NCBI GenBank assembly: GCA_030817875.1
Contig: JAUSZU010000001.1
Span: 2,914,001 to 2,978,000 of the forward strand
DNA length: 64,000 bases
Direction: 5' to 3'
Source: Flavobacterium sp. W4I14
GTDB lineage: Bacteria > Bacteroidota > Bacteroidia > Sphingobacteriales > Sphingobacteriaceae
Part shown: positions 34,150 through 42,811 of the stretch, piece after piece
How positions within the stretch are numbered: the first letter of the stretch is position 1
Layout of the letters: each line of letters begins with the position of its first letter
Notes under the pieces: model-generated
Seen by the model: only the letters and a program-made list of their open reading frames with translations
What the model was told of the DNA's origin: nothing
The model's database searches: none
Made by a program: the position numbers and the translations under genes

Positions 34150-35829
34150 ATGGAAAATAAGACCATCGCCCGCACCTTACGCCTTTTATCGCAGCTTATG
34201 GAACTGCACGAAGAAAATCCCTTCAAAATTAAATCTGTTGCAAATGCCTATTTTAAGGTAGATAAATTACCCTTTTCTTTAAAGGACAAACCTTTAGATG
34301 AGCTGGATAAAATTGAAGGTATTGGTAAAGGACTGGCTTCCAAAATCATTGAACTTCTCCAAACAGGAGAACTAAAAGAGCTTAACGAAATTCGGGAGAA
34401 AACGCCCGAAGGTGTAGTAGAAATGCTGGCCATAAAGGGCATCGGACCAAAAAAGATATTCATTATCTGGCGTACCTTGGGTATAGAAAGTATAGGTGAA
34501 TTGTATTATGCCTGTAACGAAAACCGCTTAATTGAAGCCAAAGGTTTCGGTTTAAAAACCCAGGAAGAAATTAAGAATGCAATCGAATTTAAACTCGCGG
34601 CCAATGGACGGTTTTTATACGCGCAGGTTGAAGGTTTTGCCAAAACTTTATTTACACAGCTTGCTGATTGGACTGGAAAAATTGACAACAGTGCACTTTT
34701 GGGCTTTGCCGGTCAGTACCGCCGCGCCTGTGAGATTATCGATGAACTGGAAATTGTGATCGGTGCTGAGCAAATTGATACCCTGAAACAAAACTTGCCT
34801 GCTTTCGAAGCACTCTCTTTGATCGAGGCAGAAAATTCTTTCATCTGCACTACTGAAGCTGGTTTCAGGATAAAAATTTATGCAGTTGAAAAAACTGAAT
34901 TTTATTTAAAATGGTTCAAACTCACCGGAAATACCGCACACGTAGAGCAGGTCTTGGCATTGGCAGGTAATGGTCCTTTTACAAGTGAAGAAGAAATTTA
35001 CAGCAAAGCAGGTTTATCTTTCATCGTTCCTGAACTTCGTGAAGATTTTGATGAAATTGAACTGGCGAAAGCAGGTAAACTCCCTACCTTAATCCAATAT
35101 GAAGATTTAAAGGGCAGTTTGCACAACCACTCTACCTGGAGCGATGGCGTACACACCTTGGAGCAAATGGCTATATATTGTAAAGAAAACTTAAATCTTC
35201 AGTATTTAGGGATATGCGATCACTCTAAAACCGCTGTTTATGCAAAAGGTTTAAACGAGCAACGTGTTTTTGCACAACACCAGGAAATTGACGAACTAAA
35301 TAAAAAACTTGCTCCCTTTAAAATCTTCAAAGGTATTGAGAGCGATATTTTAAGTGATGGCTCATTGGATTATTCGGATGATATCTTAAAAACATTCGAT
35401 TTTGTAGTGGCTTCTGTGCACAGCAATTTACGCATGGATGAAGCAAAAGCAACCGCACGTTTGCTAAAAGCTATTGAAAACCCATATACCACCATTTTAG
35501 GGCATCCAACTGGTCGTTTATTGTTAAGCAGAGCCGGATACCCGATAGATTATAAAAAAATTATTGATGCCTGTGCGGCGAATAAAGTCGTGATCGAAAT
35601 CAATGCGAATCCCTTACGTTTGGATTTAGACTGGCGCTGGCATCGTTATGCTTTAGAAAAAGGCGTATTGCTTTCTGTAAATCCAGATGCCCACAGAACG
35701 GAAGGTTTCCATGATATGCATTATGGCATTCTAGTTGCTCGCAAAGGTGGTTTAAGTGCCGATAAATGTTTGAATGCTTTTTCTTTGGAGGAGATAACGG
35801 AGTATTTTAACCACAAAAAAGCAAATTAA
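34150..35829 (+). CDS. PolX-family protein: HhH/PolX-like region plus PHP phosphoesterase
   Basis: 559 aa from the ATG at 34150 (MENKTIARTLRLLSQLMELH). HhH motifs lie at about 50-120 (IEGIGKGLASKIIELL; AIKGIGPKKIFIIWRTLG). The nucleotidyltransferase-like region at about 188-202 reads GQYRRACEIIDELEIV, where true PolX enzymes have a metal-binding D-x-D; here it is E199-L-E201. The PHP domain at about 322-555 is complete: LHNHSTWSDG, CDHSK, ESDIL, SVHS, GHPTGR, NPDAHR. Bacterial PolX combines gap-filling polymerase and 3'-5' exonuclease. This protein may keep only the phosphoesterase. Confidence 0.88.
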   Translation: MENKTIARTLRLLSQLMELHEENPFKIKSVANAYFKVDKLPFSLKDKPLDELDKIEGIGKGLASKIIELLQTGELKELNEIREKTPEGVVEMLAIKGIGPKKIFIIWRTLGIESIGELYYACNENRLIEAKGFGLKTQEEIKNAIEFKLAANGRFLYAQVEGFAKTLFTQLADWTGKIDNSALLGFAGQYRRACEIIDELEIVIGAEQIDTLKQNLPAFEALSLIEAENSFICTTEAGFRIKIYAVEKTEFYLKWFKLTGNTAHVEQVLALAGNGPFTSEEEIYSKAGLSFIVPELREDFDEIELAKAGKLPTLIQYEDLKGSLHNHSTWSDGVHTLEQMAIYCKENLNLQYLGICDHSKTAVYAKGLNEQRVFAQHQEIDELNKKLAPFKIFKGIESDILSDGSLDYSDDILKTFDFVVASVHSNLRMDEAKATARLLKAIENPYTTILGHPTGRLLLSRAGYPIDYKKIIDACAANKVVIEINANPLRLDLDWRWHRYALEKGVLLSVNPDAHRTEGFHDMHYGILVARKGGLSADKCLNAFSLEEITEYFNHKKAN

Positions 35830-35893
35830 CCACAGATAAAAAGGATAAACACGGATAAGTTTAAATCTGTGTTCATCTGTGAAAATCTGTGGT
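35828..35893. repeat. AACCACAGAT palindrome without a gene inside
   Basis: Two AACCACAGAT-type arms face each other across a few bases, as if the unit at 26229-26719 had lost its gene. It begins at the last base of the PolX stop codon and ends just before the DUF4254 promoter. Confidence 0.8.
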
Positions 35894-35902
35894 AAAAAAC
35901 CA

Positions 35903-35910
35903 TAACTTTG
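35903..35910 (+). promoter_or_regulatory. -7 box of the DUF4254 operon
   Basis: TAACTTTG, exact consensus, only four bases before the ATG at 35915, which implies a leaderless or near-leaderless mRNA. The -33 side falls in the preceding palindrome. Confidence 0.6.
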
Positions 35911-35914
35911 CCCC

Positions 35915-36517
35915 ATGATAAGTGAAATTGCCAACCGCATATTTAATCAAGTAATTACAGACTACCATAAGTTTGACGATATTGACCATCCGGTTGAAAA
36001 CCCATATGATGCCGAAAGTTTAGAGCATCTTTTTTACGTTAAAAACTGGATCGATACGGCACAATGGCATATGGAAGATGTGGTGCGTAACCCTGAAATT
36101 GATCCTGTTGAAGGCTTGAGCTGGAAAAGACGCATTGACGCACAAAACCAGGTACGTACGGATATGGTTGAGTTTATTGATGGTTATTTCTTAAATCTTT
36201 ATCAGGGAATTTCGGCTTTGCCAGATGCAAAAATCAACACGGAAAGTCCGGCGTGGGCGATAGATAGGCTTTCTATCCTGGCACTAAAAATTTACCATAT
36301 GCAGGAAGAGGCTGAACGCGAAAGTGCCTCAGCTGAGCACCGTGCACAATGCCAGACTAAATTAAATGTATTGTTATCGCAACGCGAGGATCTTTCAACC
36401 AGTATCGATGAGTTATTGGCAGATATTGAGGCGGGTAAAAAATACATGAAAGTATATAAACAAATGAAAATGTACAACGATCCGAGTTTAAATCCGGTAT
36501 TGTATAATAAAGCATAA
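35915..36517 (+). CDS. DUF4254 family protein
   Basis: 200 aa, helical, soluble. Conserved stretches: HLFYVKNWIDTAQWHMEDVV, DPVEGLSWKRRIDAQNQVRT and SPAWAIDRLSILALKIYHMQ. The last 40 residues form a coiled coil (SQREDLSTSIDELLADIEAG). In Bacteroidota this family nearly always precedes a GT9 heptosyltransferase-like gene, as here, so it is probably linked with lipopolysaccharide or glycan assembly. Biochemistry unknown. A palindrome (36525-36584) separates it from the GT9 gene. Confidence 0.9.
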   Translation: MISEIANRIFNQVITDYHKFDDIDHPVENPYDAESLEHLFYVKNWIDTAQWHMEDVVRNPEIDPVEGLSWKRRIDAQNQVRTDMVEFIDGYFLNLYQGISALPDAKINTESPAWAIDRLSILALKIYHMQEEAERESASAEHRAQCQTKLNVLLSQREDLSTSIDELLADIEAGKKYMKVYKQMKMYNDPSLNPVLYNKA

Positions 36518-36524
36518 ATTAATC

Positions 36525-36584
36525 AACCACAAAGACACGAAGAGCACAAAGAATGCCTTGGTGCTCTTTGTGCCTCCGTGGTAA
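36525..36584. repeat. Long hairpin between DUF4254 and GT9
   Basis: CACGAAGAGCACAAAG faces CTTTGTGCCTCCGTG, with outer AACCACAAAG and CGTGGT. It is in the family of AACCAC-ended palindromes with a different inner sequence. Confidence 0.75.
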
Positions 36585-36589
36585 ACATT

Positions 36590-37621
36590 ATGGCCGCAAC
36601 CCAAAAAATTATTGTTTTACGCTTTTCGGCAATGGGCGATGTGGCTATGGCAGCCTCTGTTTTACGCGAATTTTCAGCGCAGAACCCCAACATAGAGATC
36701 ATCATGGTGAGCCGAGCTGCTTTTAAGCCGTTTTTCGATCGCATTCCAAACTTGATCTTCCATCCTATCGAGCCTAAAACCGTTCATAAAGGAATTGATG
36801 GTTTATACAAACTCTATCAGGAACTCCGAAGCTATAAACCAAGTGCAATAGCCGACCTGCACGATAATTTGAGAAGCAGGGCAATTTCTACGTTCTTCCG
36901 TTTAACGGGCATAAAGATCAGGCGGATAGATAAAGGAAGGGCGGAGAAAAAGAGATTAACACGTAACAATAACAAAGTTTTTAAACCCATCAGAAAAACG
37001 GTAGAACGTTATGCCGATGTTTTCCGCGAATTGGGATTTGCGGTTAAACTCAGTCATAAAATAAATAAATCCCCTCAGGAAATTCCAGCAAATGCACAAG
37101 ATTTATTTGCCAATAAAGCAACAAAAAAAATAGGCATCTCCCCTTTTGCGCAACATATTTATAAAATATATGCCTTAGAAAAAATGGAAGCGGTAATTGC
37201 CTTGTTAAGCGGATTAGGTTATGAGGTTTTCATATTTGGTGGTGGTAAAACAGAACAGACAACTGCCGAAAACTGGGCGAAAATGTATAAAAATGCTCAT
37301 AATTTAATCGGTAATTTTAACTTAACGGAAGAGCTTGCCATTATTTCAAACTTGGATTTAATGTTAAGCATGGATTCATCCGGCATGCATATGGCATCGC
37401 TTGTTGGTGTGCCTGTTGTATCTATTTGGGGACCAACACATCCATATGCTGGCTTTTTGGGTTACGGGCAATTGGAAAGCGATTGCATCCAGATTGATCA
37501 CCCTAACAGGCCAAATTCTATTTATGGAAACAAACCCTGCCTTTGCGGTGTTGAAAACTGTATAGACTTAATTAAGCCTGAAACAATTGTAGATAAAATT
37601 AAAGAGAAATTAAATGGCTAA
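36590..37621 (+). CDS. Glycosyltransferase family 9 (heptosyltransferase-like)
   Basis: 343 aa from the ATG at 36590 (MAATQKIIVLRFSAMGDVAM, a classic GT9 start). The C-terminal domain has KIGISPFAQH and GPTHPYAGFLGYG with LMLSMDSSGMHMASLVGVPV, the GT-B donor-binding part. It adds a heptose or other sugar to the lipopolysaccharide core at the cytosolic face of the inner membrane. It pairs with DUF4254 upstream, and its stop overlaps the next gene's start by eight bases. Donor and acceptor unknown. Confidence 0.9.
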   Translation: MAATQKIIVLRFSAMGDVAMAASVLREFSAQNPNIEIIMVSRAAFKPFFDRIPNLIFHPIEPKTVHKGIDGLYKLYQELRSYKPSAIADLHDNLRSRAISTFFRLTGIKIRRIDKGRAEKKRLTRNNNKVFKPIRKTVERYADVFRELGFAVKLSHKINKSPQEIPANAQDLFANKATKKIGISPFAQHIYKIYALEKMEAVIALLSGLGYEVFIFGGGKTEQTTAENWAKMYKNAHNLIGNFNLTEELAIISNLDLMLSMDSSGMHMASLVGVPVVSIWGPTHPYAGFLGYGQLESDCIQIDHPNRPNSIYGNKPCLCGVENCIDLIKPETIVDKIKEKLNG

Positions 37622-38111
37622 GCAATTACTTTTGGTCCGTCACGGTAAATCGGATTGGGGAAATTTAGATTTAAAAGATTTCGACCGACCGCTAAACAAA
37701 CGTGGTAAAGAAAATGCGCCGGAAATGGCTGAAAGATTGATTAATAAAGGCTTCAAATTAGATCTGATTGTAAGTAGTCCGGCGAAAAGAGCCAAATCTA
37801 CAGCCAAATACTTTGCAGAAGCCTACAATATAGACCATATCCAATTTGAAGAATCTATTTACGAAGCCAATACCACAGCCCTACTTAAAGTAGTTAACGG
37901 GTTAAATAATGGCGCAGACCAAGTAGTAATGTTTGGTCATAACCCCGGTTTTACAGATTTTGCGAACGAGTTATGCGATGCCGATATTTACAACATTCCA
38001 ACTGCAGGCATGGTGTTAATTTCTTTTCCTTTTGATTCGTGGCAAATGGTAAGCAAAGGAACTGGAGAATTGGTGTTTTTTGATTACCCGAAGAATAGTG
38101 ATGAGGTTTAA
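37614..38111 (+). CDS. Histidine phosphatase, SixA-like
   Basis: 165 aa. LLVRHGKSDW carries the RHG nucleophile (His10), with Arg in the NKRGKENAPEM stretch, and the second His in MFGHNPGFTDFANE. Small members (SixA) dephosphorylate histidine residues in phosphorelay or PTS proteins; other family members act on sugars and nucleotides. It overlaps GT9 by eight bases, so it is translationally coupled. Substrate unknown. Confidence 0.9.
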   Translation: MAKQLLLVRHGKSDWGNLDLKDFDRPLNKRGKENAPEMAERLINKGFKLDLIVSSPAKRAKSTAKYFAEAYNIDHIQFEESIYEANTTALLKVVNGLNNGADQVVMFGHNPGFTDFANELCDADIYNIPTAGMVLISFPFDSWQMVSKGTGELVFFDYPKNSDEV

Positions 38112-38138
38112 GGCTTTTTACCATTAAGGAGTTAAGAA

Positions 38139-38348
38139 CATTAAGGCTTAAATTCATTATAGTCTGGCTTCAGCCAACTGCGTAAACCATTAAGGCTTAA
38201 ATTCATTACAGTCTGGCTTCAGCCAACTGCATAAACCATTAAGGCTTAAATTCATTACAGATTGGCTTCAGCCAACTGCATAAATACTTAAACATTAAGG
38301 CTTAAATTCATTACAGTCTGGCTTCAGCCAACTGTATAAATACTTAAA
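38139..38348. repeat. Four-unit tandem repeat, 49-56 bp units
   Basis: Units begin CATTAAGGCTTAAATTCATT at 38139, 38188, 38237 and 38293; each contains the palindrome TGGCTTCAGCCA. Units 1-2 are 49 bp, while units 3-4 are 56 bp because of an extra TACTTAA. Confidence 0.9.
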
Positions 38349-38683
38349 ACGGCTTTAGCTCATTGGCGCTGGAAAGGTTTTTCCCGACAAGCACAACCCA
38401 CAGTTAAATAAACCCGGTAGTAGCGGTAGCCCCCGATCCTTTATCGGGGCTATAGCGAATAACGGGACTGAAGACGCCAAGGACTACTGCCCCCTCATTT
38501 CCAAAAAACTAAAGTATATATTTCACATCAAATATTAACATCTCTAATTAAATAATTTTATTACCTTTGAATATATAAAACGAAAATCTGGCAATAGACA
38601 TTTCGGTGAATTCATAACCTAAACTCCTCTGGTTATTTCATAATTCGTATCGCCAGAAAATTTATCCATTAATTTATCTGTAC
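38349..38683. repeat. Repeat-derived intergenic region
   Basis: GTAGTAGCGGTAGCCCCCGA at about 38418, with an embedded CCCCGAT-CCTTT-ATCGGGG palindrome at 38431-38449. GGACTACTGCC at about 38480 closes a larger inverted structure. No gene; the DUF4290 promoter must lie in the last 150 bases. Confidence 0.65.
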
Positions 38684-39376
38684 ATGAATTTTGATTATAA
38701 TACTACGCGTAGCCATTTAATTTTATCGGAATATGGCCGGAACGTACAAAATATGGTAAAGTATATCTGCGAATTACCCACCATTGAAGAACGTAATAAA
38801 TATGCCCAGGCGGTTATCGACCTGATGGGTTTTTTGCAACCACATTTACGTGATGTTGCCGATTTTAAGCATAAACTTTGGGATCACCTGCACATTATTT
38901 CTGGCTACCAGATTGATGTAGACAGCCCGTATCCAAAGCCATTAATCGAAAATGCTTACATTAAACCAGAGCCTCTGGCCTATCCTCAACAAAGAATTAC
39001 CTACAAACATTATGGTAAAACGGTTGAGAATTTAATTGAAAAGGCCATGCGCGAAGAAAATGCCGAAATTAAAAAGGCAATGGTTCAAAGCATCGCAAAT
39101 TTTATGAAAATGGCTTATGTTACCTGGAATAAAGATAATGTGAGTGATGATACCATTATTAAGGACTTAAAGTATCTTTCTGGCGGATTGTTATCGCTTG
39201 ATGAAGGTGTTAACCTGGCCAAGGTAGAATTTAGAGCGCAAAACCCTCGTCAAAGTAATAACAACAACAATAACCGGGGCAGAAGCAACAATAATAACAA
39301 CAACGGAAAAAACCGTCAAAATAATAACAACAACAATAACCGTCAACGCAACAACAACAATAAACCTAAGTATTAA
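38684..39376 (+). CDS. DUF4290 family protein with Asn-rich tail
   Basis: 230 aa. The DUF4290 domain (residues 1-185) has SEYGRNVQNMVKYICELPTI, then FLQPHLRDVADFKHKLWDHL, and is almost always just upstream of murA in Bacteroidota, as here. The tail from about 187 consists mostly of Asn with Arg/Gly/Lys/Gln, encoded by AAC/AAT repeats (39257-39372). Such tracts are often unstable in length. Function unknown; a link to peptidoglycan synthesis is suggested by position only. Confidence 0.92.
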   Translation: MNFDYNTTRSHLILSEYGRNVQNMVKYICELPTIEERNKYAQAVIDLMGFLQPHLRDVADFKHKLWDHLHIISGYQIDVDSPYPKPLIENAYIKPEPLAYPQQRITYKHYGKTVENLIEKAMREENAEIKKAMVQSIANFMKMAYVTWNKDNVSDDTIIKDLKYLSGGLLSLDEGVNLAKVEFRAQNPRQSNNNNNNRGRSNNNNNNGKNRQNNNNNNNRQRNNNNKPKY

Positions 39377-39462
39377 GGTTGAAGGTTAAAGGCATAAGGT
39401 GGAAGGTTAAAATATCCGCCCAATCTTGATACTTGATACTTTGTACTTGATACTAAAAAAAT
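39377..39462. repeat. 7-nt-period repeats between DUF4290 and murA
   Basis: Starts at the DUF4290 stop with AAGG-N3 heptamers (AAGGTTG, AAGGTTA, AAGGCAT, AAGGTGG, AAGGTTA). A second set of CTTGATA heptamers follows at 39424-39453, just before murA. Confidence 0.8.
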
Positions 39463-40788
39463 ATGAACGCATTTGAAATAACAGGCGGAATTAAATTAAA
39501 AGGCGAAATTACCCCTCAGGGAGCCAAAAACGAGGCTTTACAGATTTTATCGGCTGTATTGCTTACCAAAGAGAAAGTAACCATCAGTAATATTCCCGAC
39601 ATTAAGGATGTTAACAAGCTGATTGAATTACTTGGCGATTTAGGTGTTACCGTTGAGCGCATTAATAAAGACACCTATACCTTTGAAGCTAAAAATATTG
39701 ATTTGAATTTCTTTGAATCTGATACTTTTAAAGCTAAAGGTGGTGGTTTACGTGGTTCGATTATGATTGTTGGGCCATTGTTGGCACGTTTTGGTAAAGC
39801 AGCAATCCCAAAACCAGGTGGTGATAAAATCGGTCGTAGAAGGTTGGACACACACTTTATCGGTTTCGAAAAATTAGGCGCAAAATTCGTTTACGACAGC
39901 AAAAAAGCTTTCTTTAATGTAGATGCAACCAATTTAAAGGGTGCATATATTTTATTAGACGAAGCATCGGTAACCGGAACGGCAAATATTGTAATGGCGG
40001 CTGTTTTGGCAAAAGGCATTACTACGATTTACAATGCAGCCTGCGAACCCTATTTACAGCAACTTTGCAAAATGCTTAACCGCATGGGTGCAAAAATATC
40101 GGGCATTGGTTCTAACTTGTTAACCATTGAAGGTGTTAGCGTTTTAGGTGGGACTGAGCATAGAATGTTGCCGGATATGATCGAAATCGGCTCTTTTATT
40201 GGTATGGCTGCCATGACAGAATCAGAAATTACCATTAAAGATGTTTGTTATGATGAACTGGGTGTAATACCAGAGGTTTTTAGAAAACTGGGCATTAAAT
40301 TAGAGCGCCGTGGCGATGACATTTATGTCCCTTCTCAAAAACATTACGAAATTGATACTTTTATCGATGGTTCGATTTTAACCATTGCCGATTCGCCCTG
40401 GCCAGGTTTTACGCCTGATTTATTGAGCATTGTGCTCGTTGTGGCTACACAGGCAAAAGGAAACGTTTTAATCCACCAGAAAATGTTCGAAAGCCGTTTA
40501 TTCTTCGTGGATAAACTGATCGATATGGGTGCTCAGATCATCTTATGCGACCCACACCGCGCAACCGTTAATGGTATTGATAAAAAATATAAACTTCGTG
40601 GAATCAGCATGACTTCTCCTGACATTAGAGCGGGAGTTTCATTATTAATTGCAGCTTTATCTGCCGAAGGTAAATCGACCATTTATAACATCGAACAGAT
40701 TGAACGTGGCTATCAGGATATCGACACCCGTTTGCGTGCCTTGGGTGCACAGATTAAGCGTGTAAATGCTGATGCGCCGAGCCATTAA
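39463..40788 (+). CDS. murA: UDP-N-acetylglucosamine 1-carboxyvinyltransferase with active-site Asp
   Basis: 441 aa. First committed step of peptidoglycan synthesis: transfer of enolpyruvate from PEP to UDP-GlcNAc in the cytosol. GGIKLKGEITPQGAKNEAL opens the EPSP-synthase fold, with Lys-Asn of the substrate site. The mobile loop reads PKPGGDKIGRRRLDTH: Asp (residue 121) stands where E. coli has Cys115, the residue alkylated by fosfomycin. Asp is active in other MurA enzymes and confers resistance. Transcribed after DUF4290 and closed by a terminator. Confidence 0.97.
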   Translation: MNAFEITGGIKLKGEITPQGAKNEALQILSAVLLTKEKVTISNIPDIKDVNKLIELLGDLGVTVERINKDTYTFEAKNIDLNFFESDTFKAKGGGLRGSIMIVGPLLARFGKAAIPKPGGDKIGRRRLDTHFIGFEKLGAKFVYDSKKAFFNVDATNLKGAYILLDEASVTGTANIVMAAVLAKGITTIYNAACEPYLQQLCKMLNRMGAKISGIGSNLLTIEGVSVLGGTEHRMLPDMIEIGSFIGMAAMTESEITIKDVCYDELGVIPEVFRKLGIKLERRGDDIYVPSQKHYEIDTFIDGSILTIADSPWPGFTPDLLSIVLVVATQAKGNVLIHQKMFESRLFFVDKLIDMGAQIILCDPHRATVNGIDKKYKLRGISMTSPDIRAGVSLLIAALSAEGKSTIYNIEQIERGYQDIDTRLRALGAQIKRVNADAPSH

Positions 40789-40834
40789 GCTTAAAGCAGA
40801 AAGACTAAAGCTTAAAGCGAAAATAGCATAATGC

Positions 40835-40869
40835 AAAACGTCCTGGTAATAAATACCTGGACGTTTTTA
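40835..40869 (+). terminator. Terminator after murA
   Basis: AAAACGTCC (40835-40843) pairs with GGACGTTTT, followed by TATTTTGG. It ends the DUF4290-murA unit. Confidence 0.8.
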
Positions 40870-41235
40870 TTTTGGTCACTTTTTAAGGGGAATTGTCATG
40901 CTGAATTTATCAGCATTAGCGATCAGTCACTAACATTAAGGAGACTGTATCAAAAAGATTTACGAGGCGGGTCACTAAGCAAATCATATTTGAGAGGTCG
41001 TCACTCCCAATTTAATTGGGAATCCTAATGCTATTGCAGAGCGCTTTAAGATTCCCGCCTGCGCGAGAATGACAGAAAACGAAATAAAATTCTGGCCTTA
41101 ACTGTTAGATTTTACTTTTGATACAGCCTCGACGATCTGGGGATTGCATCCGGATCAGCATTTTTCCATGCGATAAAGATCCTGAAATAAGTTCAGGAGG
41201 ACGATAGCAGGAATTAAACCATCATCCATCTTTCA
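40870..41235. repeat. Intergenic dispersed-repeat mosaic
   Basis: No gene. Contains GTCATGCTGAATTTATCAGC (about 40896). A CACTCCCAATTTAATTGGGA palindrome (about 41003) is paired at distance with GATTCCCGCCTGCGCGAGAA (about 41050). Also GATCCTGAAATAAGTTCAGG (about 41177). These units recur at 17328, 57401-57520 and 63096-63186. Confidence 0.7.
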
Positions 41236-42597
41236 TTACCCCGATATCGCGTTTATAATATCGTATTGTGTGATGATTTCGATCTTTCCAGATTCATCTT
41301 CTACTAAAACGGCTGAGTTTTCTTTATTGATCAATGAAGAAATTTTATCAATTGAGGTATTCAAATCAACAAATGGGAAAGTAGCGGTCATAATTTCTGA
41401 AATCGGCGCCGATTTTAAGCCTGGATTTTCAAGTAATGCACTTAAAATATCACTTTCGGCGATTTTACCTACAATCATTCCTTGTTGTGTTACCGGAATC
41501 TGAGAGATATTCATCGATTTAATGGTATTGATGGCCTCAAGCACTGATTTTTGTGCATCAAGTGTTACAATCTCTGTGCTCTCTTTTTTAGCCAGAATAG
41601 ATTTAGCGGTTAATTTTTCGTCCTGTAAAAATCCGCGTTCACGCAACCAATCTTCATTATACATTTTACCCATGTAACGGCTGCCATGATCATGGAAAAT
41701 GACCACCACAACATCTTCTGGCTTCAGTTTATCTTTTAGCTGAATTAATCCGCCAATGGCAGCACCGGCAGAGTTACCTACAAAAATACCTTCTTTACGG
41801 GCAATATCGCGTGTCATTAAAGCAGCATCTTTATCTGTAACCTTTTCGAATAGGTCGATCACATCAAAATTTACGTTTGCCGGAAGGAAATCTTCGCCAA
41901 TACCTTCTGTGATGTATGGATAAATTTCATCTTTATCAAATATGCCTGTTTCTTTATATTTCTTAAAAACTGAGCCATAGGTATCAATTCCCCAGACTTT
42001 TATATTTGGATTCTTTTCTTTCAAATATTTTCCTGTTCCAGAAATGGTTCCACCAGTACCTACGCCAACTACCAAATGGGTAATTTTTCCTTCTGTCTGC
42101 TCCCATATCTCAGGACCAGTTTGCTCATAATGTGCCTGTGAGTTAGCTAAGTTATCGTACTGATTAGGTTTCCATGAATTTGGCACCTCGCGTTCCAAAC
42201 GCGAAGAAACAGAATAATAAGAACGGGGATCTTCAGGCTCAACATTTGTAGGACAAACGATTACTTCGGCACCAAAGGCACGTAAAGCATCAACTTTTTC
42301 TTTCGATTGTTTATCAGTAGTGGTAAAAATACATTTATAACCTTTAATAATGGCTGCCATAGCCAGGCCCATACCTGTATTTCCGGATGTTCCTTCTATA
42401 ATTGTTCCACCTGGTTTTAGTTTACCACTTTTCTCGGCATCTTCAATCATTTTAACCGCCATACGGTCTTTAATTGAATTGCCTGGATTAGTAGTCTCTA
42501 TTTTCGCAAGAATTGTTCCCGGAACTCCTTTTGTTATCGTATTTAATTTTACCAATGGCGTGTTGCCAATGGTTTCTAAAATATTATTGTACCACAT
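41236..42597 (-). CDS. Cystathionine beta-synthase-like PLP enzyme with CBS pair
   Basis: 453 aa. Fold-type II PLP domain (about 1-320): ETIGNTPLVKL, PLP-lysine K43 in NPGNSIKDRM, GTSGNTGMGLAM substrate loop, and GTGGTISGTGKYLKE phosphate loop. The C-terminal CBS pair (about 335-453) likely regulates activity by ligand binding. It condenses serine with homocysteine, or acts as O-acetylserine sulfhydrylase; the long form with CBS domains favours cystathionine synthesis. Cytosolic, tetramer expected. Monocistronic. Confidence 0.92.
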   Translation of the reverse strand: MWYNNILETIGNTPLVKLNTITKGVPGTILAKIETTNPGNSIKDRMAVKMIEDAEKSGKLKPGGTIIEGTSGNTGMGLAMAAIIKGYKCIFTTTDKQSKEKVDALRAFGAEVIVCPTNVEPEDPRSYYSVSSRLEREVPNSWKPNQYDNLANSQAHYEQTGPEIWEQTEGKITHLVVGVGTGGTISGTGKYLKEKNPNIKVWGIDTYGSVFKKYKETGIFDKDEIYPYITEGIGEDFLPANVNFDVIDLFEKVTDKDAALMTRDIARKEGIFVGNSAGAAIGGLIQLKDKLKPEDVVVVIFHDHGSRYMGKMYNEDWLRERGFLQDEKLTAKSILAKKESTEIVTLDAQKSVLEAINTIKSMNISQIPVTQQGMIVGKIAESDILSALLENPGLKSAPISEIMTATFPFVDLNTSIDKISSLINKENSAVLVEDESGKIEIITQYDIINAISG

Positions 42598-42750
42598 ATT
42601 GCAAAATTAAGCAATGGCATTAAGTATTTTATAAACTATATTTTATTTGAAACATAATTTCGAAAACAGCAAATTAAAAGAATTTAATTGCATAATCTAT
42701 AATTATGATAGGCATTATAGATTGATTATTGGGCAAAACGCAATTTAGAA

Positions 42751-42805
42751 AGTAGGTTCGTCATTTCGACTGTAGTGAAACGGAATGGAGAAATCTAATA
42801 TCTAG
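42751..42805. repeat. Half copy of the GTCATTTCGAC repeat
   Basis: GGTTCGTCATTTCGACTGTA then GTGAAACGGAATGGAGAAAT, one arm only, of the family seen full-length at 17431 and 30571. It lies between dprA and the cystathionine beta-synthase-like gene. Confidence 0.7.
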
Positions 42806-42811
42806 TTCTCA

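Noticed and set aside
38139..38348. CRISPR array
   Set aside because: Units are nearly identical over their full length and leave no unique spacers; no cas gene nearby.
40831..41028. 65-codon reading frame after murA
   Set aside because: Runs through the terminator and a dispersed repeat.
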